This document shows positions 1-11,490 of a DNA stretch of 64,000 bases, piece by piece; positions within the stretch are counted from its first letter, which is position 1, and each line of letters begins with the position of its first letter. The notes beneath the pieces were generated by a model, which was not told the DNA's origin, searched no databases, and saw only the letters and a list, made by a program, of their open reading frames with translations. The translations under genes were made by a program, and so were the position numbers. Source of the DNA: Sanghuangporus weigelae (Eukaryota > Basidiomycota > Agaricomycetes > Hymenochaetales > Hymenochaetaceae); NCBI GenBank assembly GCA_033182465.1, contig CP137325.1:558001-622000 (forward strand). The letters run 5' to 3'.

Positions 1-350
1 TCAATCTACCACCAAGTGTGCCGCAAAGCGCCCTCATTAGTCCACGAACAGTTCCAGATTGGTCGACTTACAAGGGGTCAAGTGTGATCAATCAGGAAAC
101 GAGGACGTTCCGGACCACTGATCGAGAAATTTCGGATTGGCCAAGCTACAAAGGGTCTAGTGTCGTATATCCGCAAAAGCAACCAGAGCGATCGCATTTC
201 TCGCCCTACACGTCGAGGACGCTTTCCTCCATAGCGTTCCGGGAACCGACTCCGCGAGTACCCATCAGAGGCGACCTTTCGCCATCCAAGGATGACTCGA
301 GATCTTCATTATCGGCGCTACCGGCTCCCTTCGACCGTCGCATGTTTTAG
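1..350 (+). CDS. 3' end of a single-pass membrane protein gene (tandem copy 1, cut by window edge)
   Basis: An open frame runs from the first bases of the window to a TAG at 348-350 and encodes a Ser/Pro/Tyr-rich cytoplasmic tail. It matches the tail of the whole copy at 4822-6073: both carry DW-[ST/PS]-YK blocks followed by FSPYTS and a PTPR stretch. This copy has the DWxxYKGSSV block twice, about 35 residues apart, where the whole copy has it once. The extracellular and membrane parts lie outside the window. Function is unknown; the family is common in Agaricomycetes and is usually annotated only as a transmembrane protein. Confidence 0.7.
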   Translation, partial: NLPPSVPQSALISPRTVPDWSTYKGSSVINQETRTFRTTDREISDWPSYKGSSVVYPQKQPERSHFSPYTSRTLSSIAFREPTPRVPIRGDLSPSKDDSRSSLSALPAPFDRRMF

Positions 351-1203
351 TCCGTCGGTCAAAGTGTTATATCACCGACTGTCGTCGCTGGTACTTTTGT
401 TGACTTTCTAGAGTTCGCCGTGCGTTCTATTTCGTTAGTTTCGTGGACTAATTTTTTTCGCGTGGTTGATGGATTCTTCTCGAACAGTTTCGTGTTGGTG
501 TTCAATAGAAGCACCTGAGACCATTCTTTGAACTTGTAATTGAGATTATACCCAATCGGATCTTCCTAATTAACCCGTCAGTACGACATTGTGGTTCCGA
601 TTCGGATCTCCTACCTAATTCATACTACTTCATCAAACTCGTCACTGTAAGCTGATAGCCGAACAGACCGAATCTTCAAAGTAGTCTCGTTGCTCTTCAA
701 ATACCGTCAGGTATCCACCTCTGAAATCAGGTACAACGAGCAAACATAACCTGACTAATACTAATCTAACGAGCGACCCATTTCTATGCAGCAAGATCCA
801 TCAGACGAAGGATACAGTTCCAACCTCTCATCTCATCGTGAGGAAAGAAAGCGAATGGCAACTATCCATATCATTCAGTTGCAGTTCGTTGCAATGCAGC
901 CTTATGATGCGTATGTACCTCATCGACACATCGAGCGCCAGGACCGACGAATCTTCTCTTTAAGAACTGGTTCGTTTCTGTCTCTTCCGGTCATACGTAT
1001 CTTTACCAAAACTGTCACTACGTTGTCCGCTGGCGGATTGTTATCTTCCAATTGATCGAGGGAAACTGACAGAAGTTTTGTGCATCCTACCGCTGTACTC
1101 AGAAACAATGACGTTCAGCTGACAAGTTTAACGGACCAGGACAGCGTAGACGTGTCTTCATATAATTGCAGACCTCTCATAGGTCCCGGTGTCAGGTTAT
1201 AGA
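351..1203. other. Intergenic, no gene recognised
   Basis: This stretch lies between the first and second copies of the membrane protein gene. Only short open frames without recognisable family features occur. It should hold the 3' UTR of copy 1 and the promoter of copy 2. Confidence 0.5.
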
Positions 1204-2412
1204 ATGGCAAACAATGGGAGTAATTCAGAAAACCAAACCGTGAGTACGTCTGTTGCCACTGTTGTAAAGTCATCCAACCGGATCATGCTAGAGCTATTTC
1301 ATTCATGACGACAACGGCACGATTGACTATCGTGGATCATGGGTCATGAACACGTTTACTCTTCCAACGTCTTCAAATCATCAAACAAGCTGGAACCCTG
1401 CAGACAGTACTGCAGGCATTCGTCTCCTTCATCAGTTTGTTCTTCCTCCGAACCCCAATTGTGATGCACGACTTACGATATAGCAGGATCACAGATACAA
1501 GTCCTTGGCATGATTAAGCCAGGAGATGATATCATTCGTGCCAACTACAGTATTGACGGTGGCGATCCGACGACTAGAAGGGTCTCCGGCCTGTCGCAAG
1601 ACGTTCCACTGTACAACCAAACGTTTTATACTTCATCTATTCTTGACAACGGATATCACAATCTCACAGTCCAAATGTTGGAGACTGGTAAGAGTAGAAA
1701 CTACTCGTTCCAAATGTTTAATGTCCTCGAGGCTGAGGAGCAAAACATTTCGCAAGCATTGAACGCGGGCGATGACCACCACCGTCAATTTGGAAGCTCG
1801 ATGACTACGGTTGTCGTCGGCGCGGTGCTAGGATCTGTTATATTTTTACTCCTCGCTTTCAAGCTGCATTCTATCTGCGGAGGAAGAGACGACTTATGCA
1901 AATGCCATTACATGATCACTCGAGGTCTCCATTTGACGGCACACAGAGAAGCGAGTGATTTCCTATTGAGCATTATTTATAGAACTCACTCTCTCGTTAG
2001 CTGCGTCAGTTCCCAGGAGAGTGTCTCGAGACAGGCCAGAGCCACATTTGGGAAGCTCTGCCTCATACCGCTCTGACTGGACAGTACTAGGTGACTATAT
2101 GCCTTCATTGTGCTGGTTCTGTCCTTCGCGTAATCACTCATCTAATCTTCAGTGATTGATCCTTTCGTACTTCCTTCACAGGAACCGCAAACCACATTCG
2201 AGGCGGTCAATGCTTCTCGTTAGTTACAATCAACAACTCATCGTCCGCCCCACCTGCGTATGCTACCGTTGACGCTCATTCCGAAAGCTCAGCTAGGACG
2301 GGAGCTAGACCCTCCGAGGCAGGAGCCTCGTACGGGGCGTCTCGCAAGTCCCAGCGTGGTACTTCCAGCGCAGAGAATCCGTTTGTTGATAATCCAAAGT
2401 CTCTGATGATTT
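1204..2412 (+). pseudogene. Decayed single-pass membrane protein gene (tandem copy 2)
   Basis: The locus follows the plan of the whole copy at 4822. It has a short first exon from ATG 1204 (MANNGSNSENQT), an intron 1240-1291, then an exon starting SYFIHDDNGTIDYRGSW. Compared with the whole copy, two bases are missing near 1420 (GGCATTCGTC against GGCATATTCGTC) and one base is missing inside the membrane segment near 1861, so the frame breaks twice. Between these breaks 1510-1860 is clearly homologous (YSIDGGDPTTRR, GLSQDVPLYNQ and the VGAVLGSVIFLLLAF membrane segment). Beyond 2100 a Ser/Ala-rich stretch ending ENPFVDN resembles tails of this family in other fungi, but it is out of phase with what precedes. 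A poly-C tract follows. An alternative is an expressed but differently spliced gene; two independent shifts make decay more likely. Confidence 0.6.
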
Positions 2413-2428
2413 CCAAACTCACATTTAA

Positions 2429-2443
2429 CCCCCCCCCCCCCCC
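2429..2443. repeat. 15-nt poly-C tract
   Basis: Fifteen consecutive C residues lie directly after the tail remnant of the decayed membrane protein gene. Such a homopolymer is prone to slippage and to sequencing error, so its true length is uncertain. Confidence 0.9.
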
Positions 2444-2459
2444 GGCGCGAGACTTCTAG

Positions 2460-4821
2460 GATAACACTGAAGCGGATATGTTAGCCAAGTAGCTCACGCA
2501 GAGTATCTTTTCCGGGACGATTGGACTCTTTCTTTTTTACTAGGCATTTTACACACACAAAGTTCAATCTGCGCTATATTGCCTTTCGTTACATGAACAC
2601 CATTTTTTCTTCTACGAACGTACTTGATCCACTGGGTTCACTGTAAGGATTTATCTTCAGTTGGCTGTATTACATGTCGAAGGGAGTCTAGTTTCTCATC
2701 AGGGAATTTGACGGCCACGTTACAATCACTAGTCGTTTTTATGCATCCTATAGAATTTCGTGACTCATCTGGTAACTACTTAATTCTCAAAACAGAGTGA
2801 AAACCAATGGCCACTCTATCTATGACGCAATATGTTCCCTACCGTCATTCGAATCGGCCACTTTAGATTGTCGAGCAAGACTTTGGATGGTAAGAGTATT
2901 GAAGATTTCTTCCGCACCAGATGGTTGCGTCTGGAGAACTTAATCTCGAAGACGCACGATACTGCACCGAGCTCAAGTCGTCTTTCGTTTAATTCTCTTT
3001 GCCAATATCAGAAACTCCTTTCTTGCATCTGTAATCTTGCCGAGCGCTGTGGCTTCGTAAGGAGAGTTGTCGCATTTGTGCGAGACATACCCTTGTGTTC
3101 TGCATTATACTTCGCCTATTCTTCCGGGAGGGATGAAGGAAATACGCGCTAAAATGCCGAATCACCAGTAAGAATAGGACCCGAGGAGCAATGGCTGTAG
3201 TAGTTATTGGAAACATAGTAGGATATCTTCCATTCCTCGCTTTTCCCTTTCCGGTCTCGCTCTACTTTCAGAAAACAAGATTCTGAGAAGAATCGCGTCG
3301 GAGAAGCTATCTCACATCAGTCGGATGCGACAGTTTCAGGCAAGTGTTTTACCTCTTGAAAACAGAACGTGTCCCTATAAGTGTTGATTAGTTGGCAGGC
3401 ATAAGACCATTTCATCTTTTTTCTGCACAAGAGGTGGAGGGAGAATGCGATTCGACCACAGTCAACGTGCCCACCCGCAAGTGATACCATCAAAGCTCGA
3501 TCCGAAATTTCAGAATAAAAGTTGCTCAAACTTTCGCGGTGACAGATGTTTTAAGACATGAGCCCGACATGGTGTAAAAGAGATTCAGAACATTGCACTT
3601 CACATCGACCACGAACATGTTAGTAACATGAAACTCTCCGTCGTTATTGGAATGATCTGAGTCGAACTTCACGACGCACCCTATTCAAAAGCTTGAAGCC
3701 CTCAGCCTCAGCTTTCCGATGGAAGTTTGTTGCAGTGAGATGTTGGTCGGTTTCATCCGTCATCTATCAACTCGCTCTCAAGTATTGGACCGTGGGCACT
3801 GCATAGAGCTAAGGTGTAGCGGTGACGGACATACAGTCCAAGCTATTTTCGTGATAATGATATATCACAGGGTGTGGTGCTGGAACTGATTCAAGGAGAC
3901 GGGTTGTCTCGTTATTTTGATAGTAGATGAATGAATGGGGACATGTAATTGTATATAATTATAATTTGTAAAAATACCGAAAGAGATGAGGTGTGACCGT
4001 GAGAACTTTGTTCCTGGGCGCTTAAGCAGCGTCTAAAGTCATAGTTGACGACGATGGTGTCTGTTTCTTCTGGTCGCAAGCAATGCGGACGCGAAAACTC
4101 CATTCTGACCGGGTGCCTTCACAAACTTCTCGAAGCATGAAGCGGAACCTACTTTCAACAGAAGTCCGATTCTGTGACACTTCTAAGATCATCATGATCT
4201 GCAGTGCTCGTGGCAAAGCAACGACCTGATGAACAGAACCCGCGGGATGCATTGTGAATGCCTACCATCATTCAAATTGTGTGCTTGTCTCGGTCGTCTC
4301 TCGGTTCATCAAGATAACAGGACAACGACCGGATGGTTGACGTCTTCTGGTGTACAAACGTGCCGGCCAACAGAGCTTCCCTGGTATCGAATTCTCCACG
4401 TGCCGAACAAGACAGCAGAACTAGCTTCCGTTGCCATCTCTTGAAGAACGCGTCGCGCCCCCAGTCGACGCCCAGTGTTTGACGGTTTCGTGGCAAGGAA
4501 ACCCTGACAAATATATATCAAGGTAGCCTGAGTTTCTCTATAAGGACTATTTGCGCTCTGGATACCAATGTCGCGCGTTCTCGCCACCCACGTTCTTTTC
4601 CTTTATTCATAACTGGCCCTTTGCGACGTTCTTTGGCGTAAGTCGAAAACACCTGAATTTATCTACGTGATGTATAATAACACCGCGAATAGATTGACTG
4701 CCATTCCATTCCTTGTATTTTGTTGTTTATTTCGAGCAGGACTATATCAACGCTACCTATAGTAATTTCGCGCACGAAAGAAGTCGGGCCGCCTGATAAC
4801 CGTGTATAACTCGCGTTCAAC
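2460..4821. other. Gene-poor spacer, no gene recognised
   Basis: About 2.4 kb with only short, overlapping open frames on both strands. A few minus-strand frames between 4022 and 4587 look mildly protein-like, but they share no motif I recognise and cannot be joined with good splice sites. A TATA-like TATATATATC lies near 4508, and the promoter of the membrane protein gene at 4822 must lie at the right end. Confidence 0.5.
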
Positions 4822-6073
4822 ATGGGAGGGAATGACAATGGAAGTAAAGGTGGTGGAAACAACAAGGGAAATCAAGACGTATGTATACTCTCTGTCTTAA
4901 CAGCGAACAACATTGTGACATATCGAAGAGCTATTTCATTCATGACGACAACGGCACGATTGACTATCGTGGATCATGGGTCATGAACACGTTTACTCTT
5001 CCAACGTCTCCGAAACAGCAAACAAGCCAAAACACTGCAGACAGAAATGCAGGCATATTCGTCTCCTTCATCGGTTTGTTCTTCCTCCGAACCCCAATTG
5101 TGATGCACGACTTACGATTTAGCAGGATCACAGGTACAAGTCCTTGGCATGATCCAGCCAGGGGAAGATGTGATTCGTGCCAACTACAGTATTGACGGTG
5201 GTGAATCGACGCCCAGAAGGGTCCCTGGCCTGTCGCAAGACGTTCCACTGTACAATCAGATGCTCTATGCCTCACCCATTCTTGATGACGGCTACCACAA
5301 CCTCACTGTTCAAATGGTTGAGATTGGCAACAGTAGAAATTTTTCGTTTCAAATGTTTAAAGTCTTGACAGCTGGAGAGAACAAGACGGAGCATAACCAG
5401 CAGATGGTGGCGGATGACGATGGCGACCATCACCACCACCACGGAAGCTCGAATGCTGCAGCTATCGTCGGCGGCGTACTGGGTTCTGTCATATTCCTCC
5501 TTCTGGCTTTCCTGCTTGCATTCTATTTCTGGAGGAGAAGACGACTCGCACAGATGTCAAAGACTGGTCAGGAACGCTTGTTGCCGACGACATACTACGC
5601 GAGACCAGTATCTAACGGATCACAGGGAGGCAAGTCCAAGAATTTCAGCGAAACACTGAAATCTGACGGAATTGTGTATATTAGAAAAGGTTCTGTTTGC
5701 GCTCGAGCCTGCCTCCTTCATCGACACCGATTCGAAGTTCACATTTGCGGCACGAAGGGATGCCCTGAATGATTCACGACAGTCATGGGTGTCTGTTAAC
5801 CTATCGCCGACGGTGCCAGATAGTGCCTATGTGAACAATTGCCCCATTTCGGATTGGTCGAGCTACAAACAACCGAGTGTGATTGTTCAACAGTGGCATC
5901 CTGAGCTGTCTCGCTTCTCACCTTACACTTCTACGGCCCTTTCTCCCATGGCCTTCGGGGAGCGAACGCCACGCCCCGCTCCGAATCGTAGAGCCGGACC
6001 TCCGTCGCAAATAGAGACGCTGACATCTTCAAGGTCTCCCTCTCCACGGCCATCCGAGATCAGGAAGTTCTGA
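4822..6073 (+). CDS. Single-pass membrane protein with conserved extracellular module (tandem copy 3, whole)
   Basis: Exons 4822-4878, 4929-5073, 5123-5629 and 5685-6073 join to 365 codons plus stop. The third intron is GC-AG (GCAAGT donor at 5630). The protein has a Gly/Asn-rich start without an obvious signal peptide, then a module with FIHDDNGTIDYRGSW near residues 22-36 and a YSIDGG block after a GSQVQVLGMI strand, a pattern seen in many Agaricomycete membrane proteins. An acidic/His linker (DDDGDHHHHH), a membrane helix (AAAIVGGVLGSVIFLLLAFLL) and a stop-transfer WRRRRR-like cluster follow. The cytoplasmic tail has one DWSSYK block and a Ser/Pro-rich end (PSPRPSEIRKF). The likely orientation is N-terminus outside. 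Function is unknown; surface sensing or cell-wall contact is a guess from topology only. It is the only undamaged full copy of the tandem family here. Confidence 0.75.
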
Positions 6074-6229
6074 CGTCTCGGTGACCCGGAGATCCTTCTG
6101 CTTTGGAAGCTTATTTCTTGGACTACCGGCTGTTGCTTGTATTGCTAGAATCTTAGACAGCTTCATAAATGTTGTCGTGTGACAGGTATTTCGGACAGTT
6201 GTATTAGCCTGTTGATACCCTTTGTACTT

Positions 6230-6545
6230 CATTGCCGATATAGTTGATCACGTAAACTGTTCCTTGATAATCCAGCAACATCTCAATATCGTTAGCTTTC
6301 ACCAACGGCATGGTGAAATCTGAGATCTGAAGATGACCAATCGCATCATCCATCAAAGGCACGCAAGACGTCCAACACCCGCGAGAATGTGGCAATCTAG
6401 AAACGATGACCTGGTATCATGTGAGGAGAAATTGATCACGTGTCGCCTTTCGGAAGTCTACGTCCTCGATCCGCACAAACACCTTTCTCCGCTCGTCCTC
6501 GCCGTCAACGACGCCGAGCACAACGGTTATGAATGGAATGCGCTC
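6230..6545 (-). pseudogene. Possible relic of an unidentified minus-strand gene
   Basis: One minus-strand frame holds two protein-like blocks separated by a single stop: an upstream block with RIPFITVVLGVVDGEDERR and VFVRIEDVDFRKATRDQF (about 6425-6545), and a downstream block with LMDDAIGHLQISDFTMPLV and NDIEMLLDYQGTVYVINYI (about 6230-6370). Their composition suggests a former structured protein. No family was recognised and no start was found, so this may be chance. Confidence 0.2.
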
Positions 6546-6559
6546 TTACTCCACGATTT

Positions 6560-7516
6560 TTTCTTAACGCCCGCGGGTTCTATTGCTCTGACCTGTCGTC
6601 CTTGGCTAAGACTGGCGATAACGATGAGAATGAGGGTATTAGTACATCAATCCATTGCTAGTGGTTCCGGAGGAGGAGTATTGTGTGCGCGCTATACTAT
6701 GGTGTACCGATGAGAATTGGTGGATCTGTCAGTTGTCCTTCTTTCCTTCCGCTTTCTTCCTATCTGCATGCTTCTTCTTTCATTCGCTCTTTCTTTCTTT
6801 CTTGTCTCCTTCCCTTTTCGACATTGTATTGGATTTGGCACGATGAATCTCAGTGGATGTGAAACCCTTTCGGATCCATTTATTCAACAAATGTACCCTA
6901 TGACCCATGATGATGGCATAGCGAGCTTTGGGGGACACTAGTGGTTGATGAGATACGCAAATTCCGCAAACAGTTGGGGGCATGCAGATTGGTCACCTGT
7001 TTCAATTCATGCAAGCGATGCAAACCATTCCTTACAGTTCCCCAGCCCGGGCATGAGCAGGAGACTGACAGTGGACACGGATCGCTGGACGAGACGAGTT
7101 TGAAGCGTAACAGTTACTCCTGGTAACACTATCCTTGATTTGTTGATACGAAAATTTGTTGATATCTATCTTGACCACCGTGGGTTTTGTGTTTCAGGGC
7201 AACTAACTAAAATTGCGCGGGCTTACTTTAGAGGAAGACTATAAAGGGCATCCGACGGAACAGCACAGGATCCACAAAAATTCTCAAGCACTCTCGCCTC
7301 GCCTCCCCGAAAATTTCGGCTCCTGATAAAAAGGAGGATTCCCGGGTTTAGAGCGACAATCACCCCATTTTGCCCCCTCGTGAATCGCGATTCCATCGAC
7401 CTAGCGCGGTTATGACTCGTGTTTTAATTCCGGTCTGGTCCGCAGAGGGCGTACAAAAACTCAAGGTTGCCCCAGAGCGTATGTAACTCACTCTTCCACC
7501 TACTTGTACCTCCATC
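6560..7516. other. Intergenic, malic enzyme promoter region
   Basis: No gene was recognised. A pyrimidine-rich stretch (TTCTTTCATTCGCTCTTTC-like) lies at about 6740-6820. The promoter of the malic enzyme gene must lie at the right end; ACTATAAAGG near 7239 is a TATA-like candidate about 280 bp before the ATG. Confidence 0.4.
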
Positions 7517-9658
7517 ATGGAACAGATTATGAACCGTTTGCATGCGCTTGACGCGCAACTTGCAGTTCCTACCAAGCCTGTGCGAGGTCTCACCCCGCCT
7601 GCGCTCAACACCAGCGTCCATGTCGTGCGCTGCCATTGCCAGCTGCGCTCGAAGGACAAGCCCATCGAGAAGTATATCTACCTGTCGCAACTGAAACAGG
7701 CAGATGAGAACATGTTCTACTATATATGCCTTCAAAACTTGACGGTATGTTATACTGTCTTTTCACAGCCTGTTGCTGTTGCATGCTCAACACGTCTCAA
7801 CTGCAGGAAGTAACGCCGTTGATCTACACTCCCACCGTAGGGGATGCTTGCCTCCAATTTTCGCATATTTACCGCAAGCCGGAGGGCATTGTTCGTCGTT
7901 TCTTATCTCTTGTTCCGTATTTTTCCTCACTTTGTTCCTTCAGTTCATCTCCATCGAGGACAAGGGTAGTATCGGATCCATATTGCAGAGCTGGCCGCGT
8001 AAGGAGGAAGCCCGTATCTCTGTTGTAACCGATGGTGAGGCGTTTCAGGTTTATCTAGTTATGAAAATCTGAAACGCGTCCGCAGGTTCGCGTATCCTTG
8101 GTCTGGGTGATCTGGGTGTGAACGGAATGCCCATTTCGGTCGGCAAACTTTCTTTGTATGTGGCCGGTGCAGGGTAAGTATCTCGCGCGTCGCTTGTTGC
8201 TCTCATTTCCGATCACGGCTGCTAATTAATGCCAAAAATATTATACAGCATCCAGCCCTCTTCGACTATTCCCATCTGCCTGGACCTCGGCACGAACAAC
8301 CAAAAATTCCTTGATGATCCGCTTTATCTCGGTCTTCGCCGCCGCCGCGTCTCCGACGAGGAGATGTCGGAGTTCATGGAAGAGTTCATGAGCGAGATAC
8401 ACGCGGCATTCCCAAAACTCCTTGTGCAGTTTGAGGTACGGACCGAGGTTGTCGGAGATAAATCTTCCGCTGACACTTTGATAAAAAGGACTTCTCGACC
8501 GAGAACGCCTTCAAGTATCTCGAGGCGTTCCGAAACCGCTACCCTGTCTTCAATGACGACATTCAAGGGACTGGTGCCGTCGTTCTTTCCGGTTTCGTAA
8601 ATGCGGCGAAGCTATCATCAACGGCCGCCGCTACACCTTTAGAGGATCAGCGCATCCTATTCTTGGGCGCTGGTTCCGCAGGTGTCGGTGTCGCAATGCA
8701 ATTGATGAGCTTCTTCACCCTTGCGGGTATGAGCAAGGAGGAGGCTCGCCGTCGTATTTGGCTTGTTGATTCTCAGGGTCTTGTCTATGACACGCGTGGT
8801 TCTCTTCCTGAGCACAAGAAGTGTAAGCTTGTTCTCTGACGTGGCTTCAAAAGACGAGGGTACTCATATACTTTCAAGACTTCTCCCGAAATGATTATTC
8901 CGGCTCCCCTTTGAAGAACTTGGTTGACATCATCGAGTATGTCCGACCGACCGCATTACTCGGTCTTTCGACTATCAGCGTATGTCACCCAAATATTTGA
9001 TTATTTACGGCATAACTGACAACCTGTAATGTACAGGGAGCATTCAATAAGGAAGTTATCGAAACCATGTCGAGAATCAATGCCCGCCCCATTATCTTCC
9101 CTCTTTCCAACCCTGTTAGACTCTCTGAGTGCCAGTTCAACGAGGCTGTAGAGTGGTCTGAGGGCCGCGTTGTCTTCGCCTCAGGTTCTCCGTTTGCTCC
9201 CCTGAAATACAACGGCAATGAGTACTATCCTGGTCAGGGTAACAACATGTACATCTTCCCAGGTATGATCTTGTTGACGTGGAACGAGCCTTGGAAACTG
9301 ACGAAACATTGTTGCTTCTAGGTCTTGGTCTTGGTGCGATCCTGTCACAGGCTACAAGAGTTTCGGACGCAATGGTTGAGGCTGCGTCTATGGCGCTTGC
9401 TGACTCTCTCAACGATGAGGAGCGCGCGCTTGACATGATATACCCGCGCATTGAGCGCATCCGCGAGATCAGCGCACAAATCGCTGTTCGTGTCATCCGC
9501 GGAGCACAAAAAGATGTGAGTATTGTATGTCAACTTCCAAGTGATACTCCAACTGAATAATTTTTCAGGGAACCGATCAGACTACCTCTCTCCGTGCTCT
9601 CAACGATGAGGAACTGATCCATTACGTGAAGAGCAAGATGTGGCAGCCCGCCATTTGA
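7517..9658 (+). CDS. MAE1: NAD(P)-dependent malic enzyme
   Basis: Ten exons (7517-7744, 7807-7890, 7944-8034, 8086-8173, 8249-8435, 8489-8822, 8879-8979, 9037-9262, 9322-9515, 9569-9658) join to 540 codons plus stop. The enzyme oxidatively decarboxylates malate to pyruvate. Family signatures are clear: the YTPTVG block, [16 protein letters not shown], the metal/substrate region FNDDIQGTG, the dinucleotide fold [10 protein letters not shown], and FPLSNP. At about 540 residues it has usual length. The N-terminus begins shortly before RGLTPPA and has no strong mitochondrial presequence. The first in-frame ATG before the conserved start was chosen. Which cofactor is used, NAD or NADP, cannot be told from the sequence by eye, and cytosolic or mitochondrial location is open. 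The gene has no close partner: the next gene starts 346 bp downstream on the same strand. Confidence 0.95.
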
Positions 9659-10004
9659 GAGCACGATAGACGAGACGAGAAAAATAGATTTATGACCTTT
9701 CTTGATTATTGCTTGCGATACGTATAACGTTGTGTCATGGCTGCTTTCAGTGTGCAAATATTGTGTAAAGCTCAATCTGTAATTCGAATATAGATAACCT
9801 TGCATTTTCCCATCTCCTTACCTCTTCACGTGTGCGCTTTAAGCGTGATATTAGGGTTCGGAAGATTCCGGAATTGAGTGTGATGTTTAATCCCGTGACG
9901 TGAACAACCAATGAAAAGTCGCTTGTTACATAAGCTCTGGAAATTTCGCCGACCACCTTCAACGTTGACCAAAGACTTCACGTTCTTTACCTTCAACCAT
10001 CACC
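9659..10004. other. Intergenic between malic enzyme and CHCH gene
   Basis: This 346-bp stretch holds the malic enzyme 3' UTR and the CHCH gene promoter. A CACGTG hexamer lies at about 9825-9830, roughly 175 bp before the CHCH start. Nothing else was recognised. Confidence 0.4.
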
Positions 10005-10618
10005 ATGCCTGTGAGTTTCGCCGATCGCTAAAGTTTTTTCGTAGATTTTCTCTTAAATTCTTGTTTATACAGCGTCAATCTCGCTCTCGTCCGGCTGCTC
10101 GTCCTGCTGCGCCAGCTCAGAGTCGTTCACATACCACGGCTGCAGCGCCTGCGCCCGGTTATGGGCATTCGCCAGCTGCGCCTGCACCACCGGTGGCTGC
10201 TGCCCCGTCGCGTGAACCGGGTATGCTTGGCCAGATGGCAGCGAACATGGGTTCCGTCGCTGCAGGTTCTGTAATCGGACATGGTATATCGCGTGCAATT
10301 TTCGGTGGATCAGAGGCTGCTCCTGCACCTGCGCCAGAACCAGTTGCCCAGGCTGCACCTGTCCAGCAGACGTCCGGAATTAGCTGTGATGTGCAGGCAA
10401 AGAGTGCATTTTTCTGTTGATTTATGGGGATCAATCTGATACTAATACTCCATTTTTTCTTTATTATAAGACTTCACCCAGTGTTTGGAGAAGGCAGACC
10501 TGCCCAGCTGTAGCTGGTATCTAGAGCAGCTCAAGGCGGTTAGTCATTTTTTGTATTGTCCTCGGAACAGCGACTTGCTAACTTTTTCCAGTGCCAAGCT
10601 GCCGCTGCTCCGTACTGA
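10005..10618 (+). CDS. MIX17: Mitochondrial twin-CX9C (CHCH) protein, MIX17/CHCHD2 type
   Basis: Exons 10005-10010, 10073-10403, 10471-10538 and 10592-10618 join to 143 codons plus stop. The first coding exon is only ATG CCT. The protein starts with an Arg/Ala/Pro-rich stretch (RQSRSRPAARPAAPAQSR), then a Gly/Ala-rich hydrophobic centre (MAANMGSVAAGSVIGHGI) typical of CHCHD2/CHCHD10 and yeast Mix17. It ends with two CX9C motifs, C-DVQAKNFTQ-C and C-SWYLEQLKA-C, which form the disulfide-linked helical hairpin. The family lives in the mitochondrial intermembrane space, imported by the Mia40 route, and is tied to respiratory-chain upkeep. The second intron uses a weak donor (GTGCAT); it was chosen because it restores the CX9C spacing. 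Confidence 0.9.
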
Positions 10619-10919
10619 TTAATCGATTGCGTTTATATATACAATATCGGATGGATTCACTAGCAATACAATGATTTTATATTCGCATGTTCATCAGCAC
10701 GTCTTTAATAAGATCGCTCCAATACCTGAAGTGCGACCTCTAAACACAAGGCATGGTTTTGAAAAAAGGTCATGGTGTGGTATACTTCTTTCCATCCGAC
10801 TTCTACCGAGTGTCAAAGAACGGAACTGTGCTACCACTACCACAAACAATAATGGTTTACCAGTCTTGGCCTCTTTATCGCCGTCCTTGCTTTCAATCCG
10901 GTCTGGTTGTGCTTTTCTC
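10619..10919. other. Intergenic, no gene recognised
   Basis: This is the 3' flank of the CHCH gene. Open frames on both strands are short and featureless. It may include further decayed sequence of the Mgr3-like relic to its right. Confidence 0.4.
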
Positions 10920-11290
10920 AAGCAGTCCAAAGACAGTTCTTCCGCCTTCTCTCAGCCTAGTACTCTCGCAAGGTGCAATCCTTGACGAACTTCTGAGCTG
11001 CTTCTTCCTGTTGTCCCGTTGTCTGAAAATGGAGATTGCGTGTATTTTGTCGGAAAGAGCGCTGCTAAGTACCAGAAAAATGCGACCTTGAACAATACGG
11101 AATTAACATAGAAGCGGAGGATTGAATCATTCCTTCCAACCTGAGGCGGAATGTAGCGGTTCAGGAGATTCGTTCTCAGATGTGTATCGAGCAGAGTCAC
11201 AGAACAGAAATGTTGATTATGTGCACGGCGGATTTCCAGTAGGACGCGGATTGAGACCGTCGAGAAGGCAAAAATGCTAATGTACACGTC
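10920..11290 (-). pseudogene. C-terminal remnant of an Mgr3-like TPR gene
   Basis: On the minus strand QQEEAAQKFVKDCTLAR and, after a stop, EKAEELSLDC line up with the C-terminus of the neighbouring gene at 11491-13338 (GQREEASQKLKRALQTARER, then QKAEEQLKQMDL). Upstream a frame rich in hydrophobic residues (FKVAFFWYLAALF) sits where the neighbour has the YFIYGLACL helix. The frame is interrupted and no N-terminal half was found. I read it as the decayed end of an extra copy of the TPR family directly next to a whole copy. Similarity was judged by eye over about 30 residues. Confidence 0.4.
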
Positions 11291-11490
11291 AAATCACGAA
11301 CAAAAAGCTCCGTTTTTTTTGGGAGAGTCTGGCCTACTCTTTAACGCTAACAAAGGTGAAAATTAATACGCAACAATCGGCTTCAACTTTGAGTTATTTT
11401 GAATTACGAGTCGATCATCGTTTACTCTTATGGCTTGAACAGAACTTCGTTTCGTTCGAAGACCAATAACTAAATAAATCCGGCGAGTTT

